Shown here piece after piece: positions 1 through 16,482 of a stretch of 64,000 bases of DNA (the first letter of the stretch is position 1; each line of letters starts with the position of its first letter). The translations under genes were made by a program, and so were the position numbers. The stretch lies in the NCBI RefSeq assembly GCF_024347655.1, contig NZ_AP025514.1:496001-560000 (forward strand), given 5' to 3'. This DNA is from Vibrio toranzoniae (lineage in GTDB: Bacteria; Pseudomonadota; Gammaproteobacteria; Enterobacterales; Vibrionaceae). The notes below the pieces were generated by a model, which saw only the letters and a program-made list of their open reading frames with translations, was not told the DNA's origin and ran no database searches.

Positions 1-1127
1 AAGATGGGACAGTATTTCACGGTGAAGCCATTGGCGCTGTAGGTTCTGCAGTTGGTGAAGTCGTTTTTAATACCTCGATGACGGGGTACCAAGAAATCCT
101 CACTGATCCTTCCTATTCTCAACAAATCGTTACCCTTACTTACCCTCACATTGGCAATACCGGAACCAATTCCGAAGATGAAGAATCTTCTTCAATCCAC
201 GCTCAAGGCCTTGTGATTCGCGATCTCCCTCTTATCGCTTCTAACTTCCGTAATGAACAATCCCTTTCTGATTACCTTAAGTCGCAAAACGTTGTGGGTA
301 TCGCTGATATCGATACTCGTAAGCTGACGCGTATTCTTCGTGAAAAAGGTGCTCAAAACGGTTGTATCGTAGCAGGCTCTTCAGTAAACGATGGGAACCT
401 AGACGAAGCTTTGGCTCTAGCTAAAGCAAAAGAATTCCCTGGCCTAAAAGGTATGGATCTTGCGAAAGAAGTTACAACAAAAGAAGCGTATCAATGGAAA
501 CAAGGTTCGTGGACGCTTACGGGTGGACTTCCTGAAGCGAAAGCAGACTCTGAATTGCCATACCACGTTGTTGCTTATGACTTCGGCGCAAAACGAAACA
601 TCCTACGAATGCTTGTTGACCGCGGCTGCCGCCTAACGGTTGTTCCTGCTGAAACTTCTGCTGAAGAAGTACTAGCACTGAACCCAGACGGTGTGTTCCT
701 TTCAAATGGCCCTGGTGACCCAGAACCATGTACTTACGCAATTGAAGCGACAAAAGTGTTCCTAGAAAAAGATTTACCGATCTTCGGCATCTGTCTAGGT
801 CACCAAATTCTTGCTCTAGCGTCAGGTGCTAAGACTGTGAAGATGAAGTTTGGTCACCACGGTGCAAACCACCCAGTTAAAGATTTAGATCGTGATGTTG
901 TGATGATTACTTCGCAAAACCACGGCTTTGCAGCTGACGAAGAAACCCTTCCAGAGACATTACGTGCAACGCACAAATCACTGTTTGATGGTTCTCTACA
1001 AGGTATTCACCGTACAGACAAACCCGCGTTTAGCTTCCAGGGTCACCCTGAAGCAAGTCCAGGTCCAGAAGACGCAGCGCCGTTATTTGACCACTTCATT
1101 GAATTAATTAAACAGCACACAGCTTAA
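1..1127 (+). CDS. carA: Carbamoyl phosphate synthase small (glutaminase) subunit, 5' partial
   Basis: This subunit releases ammonia from glutamine and feeds it to CarB to make carbamoyl phosphate for arginine and pyrimidines in the cytoplasm. The reading frame is open from base 3, so the gene starts upstream of the window; by comparison with E. coli CarA only about the first ten residues are missing. Visible marks are the N-terminal segment [20 protein letters not shown], the class I amidotransferase nucleophile elbow GICLGHQ, and the late His/Glu pair in [11 protein letters not shown]. The stop is 16 bases before carB, so the two are co-transcribed. The ATG at 78 is internal and not the true start. 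The promoter, where ArgR or PyrR-type control would be expected, lies outside the window. Confidence 0.97.
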   Translation, partial: DGTVFHGEAIGAVGSAVGEVVFNTSMTGYQEILTDPSYSQQIVTLTYPHIGNTGTNSEDEESSSIHAQGLVIRDLPLIASNFRNEQSLSDYLKSQNVVGIADIDTRKLTRILREKGAQNGCIVAGSSVNDGNLDEALALAKAKEFPGLKGMDLAKEVTTKEAYQWKQGSWTLTGGLPEAKADSELPYHVVAYDFGAKRNILRMLVDRGCRLTVVPAETSAEEVLALNPDGVFLSNGPGDPEPCTYAIEATKVFLEKDLPIFGICLGHQILALASGAKTVKMKFGHHGANHPVKDLDRDVVMITSQNHGFAADEETLPETLRATHKSLFDGSLQGIHRTDKPAFSFQGHPEASPGPEDAAPLFDHFIELIKQHTA

Positions 1128-1143
1128 TCCGGAGTAGTAGACA

Positions 1144-4100
1144 ATGCCAAAACGTACTGACATTAAAAGTATTCTTATTCTAGGTGCTGGCCCGATCGTT
1201 ATCGGCCAAGCATGTGAGTTCGATTACTCTGGTGCTCAAGCTTGTAAAGCGCTTCGCGAAGAAGGTTACCGAGTTATTCTTGTAAACTCGAACCCAGCGA
1301 CAATCATGACTGACCCAGAGATGGCAGATGCAACTTACATCGAACCTATTCAATGGGAAGTGGTGCGTAACATCATCGCTAAAGAGAAGCCTGATGCCGT
1401 TCTACCTACTATGGGTGGCCAAACGGCATTGAACTGTGCTCTAGACCTAGAAAGGCATGGCGTTCTTGAAGAGTTCGGTGTTGAAATGATTGGTGCAACG
1501 GCTGACGCTATTGATAAAGCAGAAGACCGTTCACGCTTCGATAAAGCAATGAAAGCAATTGGCCTTGAGTGTCCAACTGCTGATACAGCGAAATCGATGG
1601 AAGAAGCTTACAAAGTTTTAGACATGGTTGGCTTCCCTTGTATCATTCGTCCATCGTTCACGATGGGTGGTACTGGTGGCGGTATCGCTTACAACAAAGA
1701 AGAATTTGAAGAAATCTGTCGTCGTGGTTTGGATTTATCTCCAACTAACGAACTTCTTATCGATGAATCACTTATCGGTTGGAAAGAGTACGAGATGGAA
1801 GTGGTTCGTGACAAAAACGACAACTGCATCATCGTATGTGCGATTGAAAACTTCGACCCAATGGGTATTCACACAGGTGATTCAATCACTGTGGCTCCAG
1901 CTCAAACGCTGACCGACAAAGAATACCAACTAATGCGTAACGCATCTCTAGCTGTACTGCGTGAGATTGGTGTTGAAACAGGTGGTTCAAACGTACAGTT
2001 TGGTATCAACCCGAAAGATGGCCGTATGGTTATCATCGAGATGAACCCACGTGTATCTCGCTCTTCTGCGCTAGCATCTAAAGCAACGGGTTTCCCAATC
2101 GCTAAGATTGCCGCGAAACTGGCTGTTGGCTTCACGCTAGACGAGCTAATGAATGACATCACTGGTGGTGCAACGCCAGCATCATTCGAACCAACAATCG
2201 ACTACGTAGTCACTAAGATTCCTCGTTTTAACTTCGAGAAATTTGCAGGCGCTAACGACCGTCTAACGACGCAAATGAAGTCGGTTGGTGAAGTGATGGC
2301 TATCGGCCGTAACCAACAAGAATCTCTACACAAAGCACTTCGCGGCCTAGAAGTTGGCGCGACTGGTTTTGACGAAATGGTAGACCTAGACGCACCAGAT
2401 GCGCTAACGACTATCCGTCATGAACTTAAAGAAGCTGGCGCAGAGCGTATTTGGTACATCGCTGACGCATTCCGTGCTGGTATGTCGGTAGATGGTGTAT
2501 TCAACCTAACGCAAATCGACCGTTGGTTCCTAGTTCAAATTGAAGATATCGTAAATCTTGAGCAAGAACTGAAAGCGAAAGGTTTTGCTGGTCTAAATAA
2601 AGACGAGCTAATCAAGCTTAAACGTAAAGGTTTTGCAGATGCGCGCCTATCTAAGATTCTAGGAGTCGCAGAAAGCGAAATCCGTCGTATGCGTGACCAA
2701 TACGATATTCACCCAGTTTACAAGCGTGTAGATACGTGTGCGGCTGAGTTCTCTTCAGATACGGCTTACATGTACTCATCTTTCGATGAGGAGTGTGAAG
2801 CGAACCCAACAGACAAAGACAAGATCATGATTCTAGGCGGCGGTCCAAACCGTATCGGCCAAGGTATTGAATTTGACTACTGTTGTGTACACGCCTCACT
2901 AGCACTACGTGAAGATGGCTACGAAACTATCATGGTTAACTGTAACCCTGAGACCGTTTCTACAGACTACGATACCTCTGACCGTCTGTACTTCGAACCA
3001 GTCACCCTGGAAGACGTACTAGCTATCGCTCGCGTTGAGAAGCCAAAAGGCGTTATCGTTCAGTACGGTGGTCAAACGCCACTTAAACTGGCTCGTGCTC
3101 TTGAAGCGGCAGGTGTGCCTATCATCGGTACTAGCCCTGACGCAATCGACCGTGCAGAAGACCGTGAGCGTTTCCAAGTTGCTGTAGACCGTCTAGGCCT
3201 GCTTCAACCAGAAAACGCGACAGTAACAACAATGGAGCAAGCGGTTGAGAAATCTCGCGAAATCGGCTTCCCATTAGTTGTACGTCCTTCTTACGTACTT
3301 GGTGGTCGTGCGATGGAAATCGTATACGACGAGCAAGATTTACGTCGCTACTTTAACGAAGCAGTAAGCGTATCAAACGAGTCTCCAGTACTACTGGATA
3401 GCTTCCTAGACGACGCTGTTGAAGTAGACGTCGATGCGATTTGTGACGGTGAGCGCGTTGTTATCGGCGGTATCATGGAGCACATCGAGCAAGCGGGCGT
3501 TCACTCAGGTGACTCAGCATGTTCTCTTCCTGCCTACACGTTAAGCCAAGAAATCCAAGACGTAATGCGCGAGCAAGTTGAAAAGCTAGCGTTCGAATTG
3601 GGTGTTCGTGGTCTGATGAACACGCAGTTTGCAGTTAAGAACAATGAAGTGTACCTAATCGAGGTTAACCCTCGTGCAGCACGTACGGTTCCATTTGTAT
3701 CTAAAGCAACGGGCGCGCCAATCGCTAAGATTGCGGCTCGTGTAATGGCAGGTCAATCGCTAGAGTCTCAAGGCTTTACGAAAGAAATCATCCCACCTTA
3801 CTACTCAGTGAAAGAAGTTGTACTTCCATTCAACAAGTTCCCTGGTGTTGACCCACTGTTAGGCCCAGAAATGCGCTCTACTGGTGAAGTTATGGGTGTT
3901 GGTGCGACGTTCGCAGAAGCATACTCTAAAGCTGAATTGGGTTGTGGCAACATCTACCCAGAAGGCGGCCGTGCACTTCTTTCTGTTCGCGAAGGCGACA
4001 AAGAGCGTGTTGTTGACCTAGCATCTAAGCTATCTAAGCTTGGTTACCAGCTAGACGCAACACACGGTACAGCGGTTATCCTTGGCGAAGCGGGTATCAA

Positions 4101-4374
4101 CCCACGTCTAGTAAACAAGGTACACGAAGGTCGTCCTCATATTCTTGACCGTATCAAGAACAACGAGTACACGTACATCGTGAACACAGCTGCTGGTCGT
4201 CAAGCGATTGAAGATTCTAAAGTACTTCGTCGTGGCGCACTTGCTGAGAAAGTTAACTACACGACTACGCTAAACGCTGCATTCGCGACTTGTATGGCGC
4301 ATACTGCAGACGCGAAGACGTCAGTAACTTCAGTTCAAGAACTGCACGCACAGGTTAAAGCTTCTCAAGCTTAA
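1144..4374 (+). CDS. carB: Carbamoyl phosphate synthase large subunit
   Basis: CarB uses ammonia from CarA, bicarbonate and two ATP to make carbamoyl phosphate. The 1076 residues are close to the usual length of about 1073. The protein shows the expected internal duplication: two ATP-grasp halves, the first opening with [19 protein letters not shown] near residue 12 and the second with [19 protein letters not shown] near residue 560. A C-terminal MGS-like regulatory domain (about 930-1070) would bind the effectors UMP and ornithine in E. coli. The ATG is preceded by a CCGGAGTAG ribosome site. It follows carA by 16 bases and is closed by a hairpin terminator at about 4415. Confidence 0.98.
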   Translation: MPKRTDIKSILILGAGPIVIGQACEFDYSGAQACKALREEGYRVILVNSNPATIMTDPEMADATYIEPIQWEVVRNIIAKEKPDAVLPTMGGQTALNCALDLERHGVLEEFGVEMIGATADAIDKAEDRSRFDKAMKAIGLECPTADTAKSMEEAYKVLDMVGFPCIIRPSFTMGGTGGGIAYNKEEFEEICRRGLDLSPTNELLIDESLIGWKEYEMEVVRDKNDNCIIVCAIENFDPMGIHTGDSITVAPAQTLTDKEYQLMRNASLAVLREIGVETGGSNVQFGINPKDGRMVIIEMNPRVSRSSALASKATGFPIAKIAAKLAVGFTLDELMNDITGGATPASFEPTIDYVVTKIPRFNFEKFAGANDRLTTQMKSVGEVMAIGRNQQESLHKALRGLEVGATGFDEMVDLDAPDALTTIRHELKEAGAERIWYIADAFRAGMSVDGVFNLTQIDRWFLVQIEDIVNLEQELKAKGFAGLNKDELIKLKRKGFADARLSKILGVAESEIRRMRDQYDIHPVYKRVDTCAAEFSSDTAYMYSSFDEECEANPTDKDKIMILGGGPNRIGQGIEFDYCCVHASLALREDGYETIMVNCNPETVSTDYDTSDRLYFEPVTLEDVLAIARVEKPKGVIVQYGGQTPLKLARALEAAGVPIIGTSPDAIDRAEDRERFQVAVDRLGLLQPENATVTTMEQAVEKSREIGFPLVVRPSYVLGGRAMEIVYDEQDLRRYFNEAVSVSNESPVLLDSFLDDAVEVDVDAICDGERVVIGGIMEHIEQAGVHSGDSACSLPAYTLSQEIQDVMREQVEKLAFELGVRGLMNTQFAVKNNEVYLIEVNPRAARTVPFVSKATGAPIAKIAARVMAGQSLESQGFTKEIIPPYYSVKEVVLPFNKFPGVDPLLGPEMRSTGEVMGVGATFAEAYSKAELGCGNIYPEGGRALLSVREGDKERVVDLASKLSKLGYQLDATHGTAVILGEAGINPRLVNKVHEGRPHILDRIKNNEYTYIVNTAAGRQAIEDSKVLRRGALAEKVNYTTTLNAAFATCMAHTADAKTSVTSVQELHAQVKASQA

Positions 4375-4414
4375 TCGCCTAAAGTGTATCGCTGTTAAGC
4401 GGATATAAATGCTC

Positions 4415-4443
4415 AAAGCCCACTCTTCGGAGTGGGCTTTTTT
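4415..4443 (+). terminator. Rho-independent terminator of carAB
   Basis: The stem AAAGCCCACTC / GAGTGGGCTTT has a TTCG loop and is followed by a run of T. It lies about 40 bases after the carB stop. Confidence 0.9.
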
Positions 4444-4569
4444 ATGTCTGTTATCTAGCATGAGTTAAATGATGAAAATCTGGAATAGGTTAGAATCTTG
4501 TGTTTCGTTGTTGATCGTTTGCTCACGGTGGTAACTTGTCGCTACACGAGAATTTAAGGCACTGAGTAT

Positions 4570-5349
4570 ATGGAAATCACTCTAGAAATATTGGCTATTT
4601 TGTTTGTTGTCGCAACGGTGGCTGGCTTTATTGATGCGATGGCTGGCGGCGGTGGCTTATTAACTTTACCTGCATTACTCGCGGCGGGTGTTCCACCGAC
4701 ACAGGCTCTTGCTACTAATAAACTTCAAAGCTCTTTTGGCAGCTTCTCGGCGACTTGGTATTTCGTGCGCAATGGTATCGTCAGTATTAAAGAGATGCGT
4801 TTTGCGATCATCTGCACTTTTATTGGTTCGGCTATTGGGGCTGAATTAGTCCAATATATAGATGCAAGCTTACTGACGAGTGTTATCCCACTGTTGCTTA
4901 TTGCTATCTCTCTCTATTTTCTGCTTGCACCTCCAACAACGGTTTCTAAAGGCAAGCAAAAGATCTCTGAGGCAATGTTTGCGCTGTGTATTGGCGGTGG
5001 TGTGGGTTTCTACGATGGGTTCTTTGGTCCAGGGACGGGGTCTATTTTTACGGTTTGCTTTGTCGTCATCGGGCATTTCTCTTTGGTTGATGCTACAGCT
5101 CGCACCAAGGTACTTAATTTCACCTCGAACATTGCCGCATTGATCTTCTTTATTTTGGCGGGCTTGCCTATTTGGGAGTTGGGATTAGTGATGGCGGTTG
5201 GCGGCTTCATGGGCGCTCAGCTCGGCGCTAAAGTGGTAGTGACAAAAGGGCAGAAGTGGATTCGCCCTCTTGTGATCGTAATGTCGATGCTAATGGCGTC
5301 TAAACTGCTTTGGGAACAGCATCAACAATCGATTCTATCACTGTTTTAA
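4570..5349 (+). CDS. TSUP (TauE/SafE) family membrane transporter, YfcA-like
   Basis: A 259-residue polytopic inner-membrane protein of the sulfite exporter TauE/SafE family. It has two homologous halves. The first carries the glycine-rich motif AGFIDAMAGGGGLLTLPAL near residue 18 and TNKLQSSFGS; the second carries GGGVGFYDGFFGPGTGS near residue 142. These resemble E. coli YfcA as I remember it. The family moves small sulfur-containing or organic anions, but the substrate of YfcA-type members is not settled and nothing here fixes it. The ribosome site is weak. The last 50 bases overlap the 3' end of the convergent LysR gene, which may or may not regulate it. Confidence 0.9.
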   Translation: MEITLEILAILFVVATVAGFIDAMAGGGGLLTLPALLAAGVPPTQALATNKLQSSFGSFSATWYFVRNGIVSIKEMRFAIICTFIGSAIGAELVQYIDASLLTSVIPLLLIAISLYFLLAPPTTVSKGKQKISEAMFALCIGGGVGFYDGFFGPGTGSIFTVCFVVIGHFSLVDATARTKVLNFTSNIAALIFFILAGLPIWELGLVMAVGGFMGAQLGAKVVVTKGQKWIRPLVIVMSMLMASKLLWEQHQQSILSLF

Positions 5350-6145
5350 CCCTTGGAGAGTGGTAGCTATTTGGCCTTACACAGATATGAATTGGTCGAA
5401 TTAAGCCTGCTAATTCTGGGAAGCTATACAGGTATTGAGGCTCAATATTAAGTGTTTTTACGATAGAGAGCGGGATTAAAGCTGGCCCCGTTCCACCTAA
5501 CGCAAGTTGAGCCGCTGCGGTGTAGGCATCCATCTCCATTAAGGGCGTGATATCGAATTTTGCAAGCACAGATAACTGATAAGAGTTGGCTGGGTTCGTC
5601 ATATCATTGGTAATGACCAATGGAGGAAGTGCCGTGAGCGGCTGCTTACTCACAATGTAAAACGGCTCATCAAACAGGTGGAAAGTCATCAATCCATGAT
5701 GTGGAGGTAACAAGCCAGCGCAAAGCCCTAGGGTCGCCTTGCCAGACTGCACTCGCTCTATGATTCTTGGAGTATGATTAGTGGTGATGGTGATGTGTTT
5801 ATCTTGTTTGATAAATTGCCCCATCATCTCACCTAGATAGCCTGCTATCAGAGACTTAGAGCTATCTAAAGTGATGAGCGTGGTATCTTCCAACTCTTGC
5901 TGTTCATAAATAAGGCCACGAAGCTCGTTGAATGCAGGGCCGATACTCTCGACTAGTGCAATCGCATCCGGCGTCAGTTTGATCTGTCGGCCACTCGGCT
6001 CTATGAGTTTCTTGCCTAACTTCTTCTCTAAGTTAGCAATCCGTTTGCTGACCGCTGATTGGCTGATATAAAGCAAACTGCCGGTGCGACTCATGGTTTT
6101 TGCTTTACTTAAAACCAATAGAGTTTCAATTCCTTCGAGTAGCAT
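5300..6145 (-). CDS. LysR-family transcriptional regulator
   Basis: A 281-residue regulator. The N-terminus (about 1-65) has the winged helix-turn-helix of LysR proteins, with ISQSAVSKRIANLEKKLGKKL as the recognition region, followed by a coiled linker. The rest is a periplasmic-binding-like effector domain (about 90-270). It is slightly shorter than the usual 290-300. The target and ligand are unknown; LysR regulators often control a neighbour, which here would be the convergent TSUP gene or genes to the right. The ATG at 6145 has no clear ribosome site, and the nearest upstream ATG is in another frame. Its 3' end runs 50 bases into the TSUP coding region. Confidence 0.92.
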   Translation of the reverse strand: MLLEGIETLLVLSKAKTMSRTGSLLYISQSAVSKRIANLEKKLGKKLIEPSGRQIKLTPDAIALVESIGPAFNELRGLIYEQQELEDTTLITLDSSKSLIAGYLGEMMGQFIKQDKHITITTNHTPRIIERVQSGKATLGLCAGLLPPHHGLMTFHLFDEPFYIVSKQPLTALPPLVITNDMTNPANSYQLSVLAKFDITPLMEMDAYTAAAQLALGGTGPALIPLSIVKTLNIEPQYLYSFPELAGLIRPIHICVRPNSYHSPRVKTVIESIVDAVPKAV

Positions 6146-6274
6146 AGGGTTATATTCATGAAAGTTGGGAATAATTAAACCAAGTTACCTCAAACGGCAC
6201 TCATTCTCTAGTCTTGAGACTTGGAGAGGTTAGCTTAAATAAGATAACTATATAAGGATTAGCGAGGCAGAAAT

Positions 6275-6302
6275 AAAAAAAGCTCCTAGCGGAGCTCTTT
6301 TC
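6275..6302 (-). terminator. Hairpin terminator downstream of the UPF0126 gene
   Basis: The stem AGCTCC / GGAGCT (6281-6296) has A and T runs on both sides. It lies 18 bases after the stop of the minus-strand gene and closes the mtnN-cbiB-btuF-UPF0126 run. Confidence 0.85.
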
Positions 6303-6319
6303 TATTGGGTAACGATAGC

Positions 6320-6937
6320 CTATTTGATTGCAAAAGTCGGCAATGATAAGTGCCAGCGAATAGCGCCAAGTCTAATCAATAGTGTTGTGAACACACCAGC
6401 TAAAAAGGCGGTTTCTGAATCGTGGCCCATACTGATCGCCATGGTATGAAAAGCACCGCCAATGATACAAGCCGTTGCGTAGACTTCACTTCTTAGGATC
6501 ATCGGAACTTCACGTGCAAGTACGTCACGAATAATACCGCCCCCACAACCTGTGATAACACCCATGATAATAGCCACCAATGCAGAGTCTTGATAAATCA
6601 GTGCTTTTTCTACACCAATGCCAACAAACACCGCTAAGCCGATCGCATCACATACCGGTAGTATCCACCAAGCCAGACGTTTTGGACGTCTTACAATAAT
6701 CATGGTCAGCAAGCAGGTAGTGATGATGACCCAAAGGTAGGTGGTATCAGTGATCCAAAATACGGGAGTCGCGCCCAATGCCATGTCTCTAATGGTACCG
6801 CCACCAATCGCGGTCACACTGCCTAAAACGGCAACACCAAAGGGGTCCATTTTAAGGCGGCCTGCGACAAACACACCTGAAATAGCAAAGATGGCGGTGC
6901 CGAATAAATCGATAATATAAAGCAGCATGGAATCCAT
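6320..6937 (-). CDS. UPF0126 / trimeric intracellular cation channel-like membrane protein (YadS/YicG family)
   Basis: A 205-residue inner-membrane protein with about seven hydrophobic segments and an internal duplication: AIGGGTIRDMALG near residue 43 and GCGGGIIRDVLAREVP near residue 130. These paired glycine-rich and RD motifs define the UPF0126 family, which shares a fold with eukaryotic TRIC channels; amino-acid or cation transport has been proposed for some members. It lies 77 bases after btuF on the same strand, so it may be the last gene of the cobalamin cluster, but a link to vitamin B12 is only positional. The ribosome site is weak. Confidence 0.9.
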   Translation of the reverse strand: MDSMLLYIIDLFGTAIFAISGVFVAGRLKMDPFGVAVLGSVTAIGGGTIRDMALGATPVFWITDTTYLWVIITTCLLTMIIVRRPKRLAWWILPVCDAIGLAVFVGIGVEKALIYQDSALVAIIMGVITGCGGGIIRDVLAREVPMILRSEVYATACIIGGAFHTMAISMGHDSETAFLAGVFTTLLIRLGAIRWHLSLPTFAIK

Positions 6938-7014
6938 GTTACTGGTGCTCTTATTGGTTGAAGTTATAGGAACTGACGTTGGTGGCGAATTGTACGAAAA
7001 AATGCAGCAAATAG

Positions 7015-7884
7015 TTAGCGATTTTGCCTAGCTCTATCGAAGAAATCGCACACTTGTTGAATTGCTTTTGAAGTTCTGGTTGTCGGGCGATTGATCCAGT
7101 CAGAATTGAGTGACCAAATCTGATCTTGAGCGACAGCTGGGATCTCCTCTTCCCAAGTTTGCCACATGGTTCCATTCTCTATTGCGTGCTGAGAGGTGAA
7201 GATCACCTCAGGTTTCTTTAGTACAACTTGTTCAATACCAACTTGCGGATAAGGGGAGGCGCTGTCTTCAAAAATATTGTGGCCACCACAAAACTCAAAC
7301 ACCTCACTTGGCCAGTGCCCTTGAGCTACGGTGATGATCGGCTTTTCACTAAGCTGATAAAAGTAGCTTACTGGCTCGGCATCTTTATATTTTAGTCTCA
7401 ACGCGTTGAGCTGCTCTCGGTATTGCTTAGCATTGTTCTCTCCAATACTCGGATCAGTAGAGTATTGGCTGAGTTGCTCGATATTGGTCGCAATGCTGTC
7501 TAGGCTTTTGGTTTTAGAGTAGTAAATATTAAATCCAAACTGCTCTAGCTTTGCGAGTTCTCTCGGCGGGTTGCCAGCAGGCCACGCAAGAATCAGATCT
7601 GGCTGCAGTGCGATGATTTTCTCAACCTTAATACCTTGGTAGTTCGCCACTTTCTCAAGCTTGTCTGCTTGTGGTGGGTAATCACTTCGCTCACTTACTG
7701 CAACAAGCTTATTACCTAAACCTGCACTGTACGCGAGCTCAGTGGCGTGAGGAGCAAGGCTTATCACGCGTTGAGCTGGTTGTACTTTTTCTGGAGTCAG
7801 TGATGCTTCTTTTGCAAATGCTAAAGGCAGCCATAAGCTGGAAGACAAAATAGTAAGGCTTGTAACAAGTGCTGAAGATTTCAC
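7015..7884 (-). CDS. btuF: Vitamin B12 ABC transporter, periplasmic substrate-binding protein
   Basis: BtuF captures cobalamin in the periplasm and delivers it to BtuCD. The 289 residues open with a Sec signal peptide of about 24 residues ending at AFA. A class III binding-protein fold follows, with motifs typical of BtuF: RVISLAPHATELAYSAGLG near residue 39, SDYPPQA, and the late ALQPDLILAW and VCDFF segments. The start is GTG at 7884, one base after the cbiB stop, so the two genes are translationally tight. btuC and btuD are not in the window. A periplasmic iron-siderophore binder of the same fold is the main alternative, but the E. coli BtuF resemblance and the cbiB neighbour make BtuF more likely. 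Confidence 0.88.
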   Translation of the reverse strand: MKSSALVTSLTILSSSLWLPLAFAKEASLTPEKVQPAQRVISLAPHATELAYSAGLGNKLVAVSERSDYPPQADKLEKVANYQGIKVEKIIALQPDLILAWPAGNPPRELAKLEQFGFNIYYSKTKSLDSIATNIEQLSQYSTDPSIGENNAKQYREQLNALRLKYKDAEPVSYFYQLSEKPIITVAQGHWPSEVFEFCGGHNIFEDSASPYPQVGIEQVVLKKPEVIFTSQHAIENGTMWQTWEEEIPAVAQDQIWSLNSDWINRPTTRTSKAIQQVCDFFDRARQNR

Positions 7885-7885
7885 T

Positions 7886-8839
7886 CTAAATCCCTTGGTG
7901 AATAAATAATAAGGCTAGGCTTTGTAAAAGTATCCAGATAGTGATGCGACCAAATAGCAGTTTCTGAACCTGAGATAGATGCAGAGCTGATGGGGCGATT
8001 CTACCGCCTAATTTGGCGCGAATGGCTTTGGTGTGGTCGTAAATCGCAGGGCCACCCAATGACAGCTCAAGCTTGTTGCCGACAGCGGTAATTAACCATG
8101 CAGGGCCGGGCAGTGGCCAAGAGCGACTTTGGACTAGCATCATTTTAAATGTGTGCTTGGCTTTATCACCACATACGATCATCAAAGCAAACAGACGCAT
8201 CGGTATGAATTCGAGGATAGCGACTACCTTAATCGCTGTTGAGCCGAATGGGGAAAATTGCTGACGACTTGGTGACCAAGCCCGCGCTAACTCGACGGTA
8301 AGGCGATACATGAGAGCGGCGATTCCACCACCAATGGCGTACCAGAACAACACACAAATTACGTTACGAGCGTAACCCATGATGATGGTTTCTGTGGCGG
8401 CTTTGCCTAGGCCAAGTGATGAAAGTGACTCGGTCTGACGATTGACAATTGGAGCCAGTAACTGGCGAGCGGCAGCTTTATCTTCTCGGCCAAGGGCTTT
8501 GATCAGTTGATTCGCCAGCTTTTCATTATTACGCCAATCAATCGCGAGCAATAACAGCGCTAGTTCAAACAGTTGAGATTGCCAAACCAGTGGCTGCAGT
8601 GCCAATAGAATAACCAGAGTTGGCAGGACCATTAATCCCCAAGCTAACGTGCCTGAAATTAAGCTTTGGGAAAAATTTTGATTGGTATTAACCTTAGTTG
8701 CTAAAAGCTCTGCAAATTTATGCCATAAGGTCGTGGGGTGTGCGGAATGGGGGATAGGTAAAATTAAATGAAAAAGCAGTGCCCCCCACATTACAAGGAG
8801 CACGCCATTTGCAAATACCTGATCAAACAGTGTTTGCAT
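7886..8839 (-). CDS. Cobalamin biosynthesis protein CobD/CbiB family (adenosylcobinamide-phosphate synthase-like)
   Basis: CbiB/CobD attaches aminopropanol (or its phosphate) to adenosylcobyric acid, a late step in cobalamin assembly and salvage. This 317-residue, multi-helix membrane protein has the family-like segment HPTTLWHKFAELLATK near residue 34 and a late GGPAIYDHTKAIRAKLGG block. It is fairly divergent from enteric CbiB, so activity is inferred. It ends one base before btuF, which fits a salvage role: uptake plus remodelling of imported corrinoids. The mtnN stop is 10 bases upstream, so all three are probably one transcript. Confidence 0.82.
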   Translation of the reverse strand: MQTLFDQVFANGVLLVMWGALLFHLILPIPHSAHPTTLWHKFAELLATKVNTNQNFSQSLISGTLAWGLMVLPTLVILLALQPLVWQSQLFELALLLLAIDWRNNEKLANQLIKALGREDKAAARQLLAPIVNRQTESLSSLGLGKAATETIIMGYARNVICVLFWYAIGGGIAALMYRLTVELARAWSPSRQQFSPFGSTAIKVVAILEFIPMRLFALMIVCGDKAKHTFKMMLVQSRSWPLPGPAWLITAVGNKLELSLGGPAIYDHTKAIRAKLGGRIAPSALHLSQVQKLLFGRITIWILLQSLALLFIHQGI

Positions 8840-8849
8840 GTCTAGTCGC

Positions 8850-9545
8850 TTACTTTAGTAGAGCAACCATCTTGATAACCATTTCAGAAGAGCTTTGTGC
8901 TGCTAGTGGCAGGAACTCTTCGAAGCTCATTGGTGATTCTTTGTCTGCAACGTCAGAGATTGCACGAACAACCACGAATGGTACTTGGAATTGGTGACAA
9001 GCTTGAGCAATCGCAGATGCTTCCATCTCTACAGCAACGACAGATGGGAAGTGCTTACGGATGAACTCTTGGCGTTCAGCCGTACATACAAACGCGTCGC
9101 CAGTACAGATAAGGCCACGAACAGCGTGCTTACCTTCCATTTGTGCTAGTGCTTGTTCTGCAACAGTCATCAGCTTGTCATCAGCTTTGAACGCTGCAGG
9201 TTGACCAGCCATTTGGCCGATTTCATAACCGAAAGCGGTTACGTCTGCATCGTGATGACGAACTTCAGTTGAGATCACGACATCGCCAAGGTTCAGTGTT
9301 GAGTCAAAACCGCCAGCTGAGCCAGTGTTTAGAACGACATCTGGTTGGTATTCGCTTAGAAGGATTGAAGTACCAACAGCGGCTGCTACTTTACCAATAC
9401 CTGATTGAAGCAAAACAACGTCAACACCATTTAGCTGACCAGAGAAAAAGGTACAACCGCCTTTATTCACTTCAGTGATATCTGAAATTGCTGCTTTTAG
9501 GATAGCAATTTCTTGCTCCATTGCGCCAATGATGCCGATTTTCAT
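8850..9545 (-). CDS. mtnN: 5'-methylthioadenosine/S-adenosylhomocysteine nucleosidase
   Basis: MtnN (Pfs) cleaves adenine from methylthioadenosine and S-adenosylhomocysteine; the second product leads to autoinducer-2 precursors through LuxS. The 231-residue protein has [13 protein letters not shown] at the N-terminus with catalytic Glu12, LNTGSAGGF in the nucleoside pocket, [13 protein letters not shown] with the ribose-binding Glu, and AISDVAD with the catalytic Asp. The ATG at 9545 is chosen over an upstream in-frame start at 9629: it matches the family N-terminus and has an AAGAGA ribosome site, while the 28-residue extension matches nothing. It leads the mtnN-cbiB-btuF run. Confidence 0.97.
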   Translation of the reverse strand: MKIGIIGAMEQEIAILKAAISDITEVNKGGCTFFSGQLNGVDVVLLQSGIGKVAAAVGTSILLSEYQPDVVLNTGSAGGFDSTLNLGDVVISTEVRHHDADVTAFGYEIGQMAGQPAAFKADDKLMTVAEQALAQMEGKHAVRGLICTGDAFVCTAERQEFIRKHFPSVVAVEMEASAIAQACHQFQVPFVVVRAISDVADKESPMSFEEFLPLAAQSSSEMVIKMVALLK

Positions 9546-9670
9546 GTGTAGTCTCTTAATAAAAATATGTAAACAGTAGAACGAAATTGTAGCATGGAAG
9601 AGAAGCGTCGAGCGACTGCCCAGAGGCACTTCTCATCCTAATACAGACGATTATCCACGTATTCTTTTAT

Positions 9671-10099
9671 CTATTTGATTAGGCCTTCACTTTTTAGGCT
9701 TGTGCGAAGTTGTTCAGCACGCTTTCGGTTCACCCCAAAGTCAGAGTAGCCAGTACGAGACTCTGAACGTACGATCAGCTTACCACCAGTAACCTTAAGT
9801 TCTAAGTCATCGACAAAGCGCATGATGCGAGAAGTGCATTCAATACGTAGGTAATTTTCGGTTTTGTTGGCTGTTTTCGCGCCCGGTAAGGTTAACGTAA
9901 CCTGTTCAATAGCATCGAGGTTTGCTGAATCTGATAATTCAAATGCGGCCAATGCATGCTGCTCACGATCATCTTGGGTCGATACACAGTTTGGTTTGTC
10001 GCCACAAGGTGATGAAGTTCTGTCTTCCATGTCCGTGATACCTTGGCTGCAAGCGGTTAAAGTCAAAAGAGAGAGAAAAAGGAGAGCTGTTTTTTTCAT
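9671..10099 (-). CDS. DUF1499 family lipoprotein
   Basis: A 142-residue predicted lipoprotein. The first 16 residues form a lipoprotein signal with lipobox LTAC, so Cys17 would be acylated. The rest matches what I know of the DUF1499 family: a CGDKPNCVST segment just after the lipobox, then a small domain with LRIECTSRIMRFVDDLE and a late SRTGYSDFGVNRKRAEQLR motif. The function of the family is unknown. The AGGAAACACT ribosome site supports the start. It sits alone between mtnN and the gltBD block, on the same strand as both. Confidence 0.85.
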   Translation of the reverse strand: MKKTALLFLSLLTLTACSQGITDMEDRTSSPCGDKPNCVSTQDDREQHALAAFELSDSANLDAIEQVTLTLPGAKTANKTENYLRIECTSRIMRFVDDLELKVTGGKLIVRSESRTGYSDFGVNRKRAEQLRTSLKSEGLIK

Positions 10100-10198
10100 A
10101 GTGTTTCCTATGCGTTGTTTTAATTGTAGTTATAGGTATTAGCTTGTTTACGATTGTTTTACGTATTTTCGTTATGCTTGTGATAAACGTATCTAATT

Positions 10199-10231
10199 CA
10201 AAAAAGGATCCATCATAGGATCCTTTTTTTA
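10199..10231 (-). terminator. Rho-independent terminator after the first gltD
   Basis: The inverted repeat GGATCC / GGATCC (10206-10211 and 10218-10223) is flanked by runs of A and T. It lies about 35 bases past the stop of the minus-strand gltD. Confidence 0.9.
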
Positions 10232-10263
10232 TAGTAACGAACTGAGTAATAAAGGAAACCCAG

Positions 10264-16156
<5,893 letters not shown>

Positions 16157-16482
16157 TGCAATTCTCCCTTTTGCTTCTCTGTCATCCAGACAGTAAATGA
16201 CTAACTATTCATGTACTTGTTATTTTTTATAAACTTATTATTTTTTAGCTAGTTAAAACGTATTGGTTGTATGAACAATACCGTTCGGTTTTGTTTTCAC
16301 CAGATTTACAACGTATAGCTAATTGTGTTTAAGGTCAAGTTCATGGTTAATTATCATGCATAAACGCGATTAGCCACTTAATAATCTAAAATAGTCGATG
16401 GATATCAATGAGATATAAGAGAGCGGATATTAACGATATTTAACATATGCAACAAAGTGGCATGAGAAGCTACGGGCGGATA
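16157..16482. other. Spacer carrying the presumed promoter of the first gltB
   Basis: This AT-rich spacer of about 330 bases lies upstream of gltB on the minus strand and is expected to hold its promoter. I see no coding sequence. I cannot assign operator sites (Lrp, CRP or nitrogen-responsive) with confidence; a sigma-54-like string near 16450 has the wrong spacing. Confidence 0.5.

Noticed and set aside
16448..16465. Sigma-54-like string on the minus strand near the gltB promoter (TGCCAC...TTGCAT)
   Set aside because: The GG-like and GC elements are one base too close and the GG is changed to GC, so it is not a working -24/-12 promoter.
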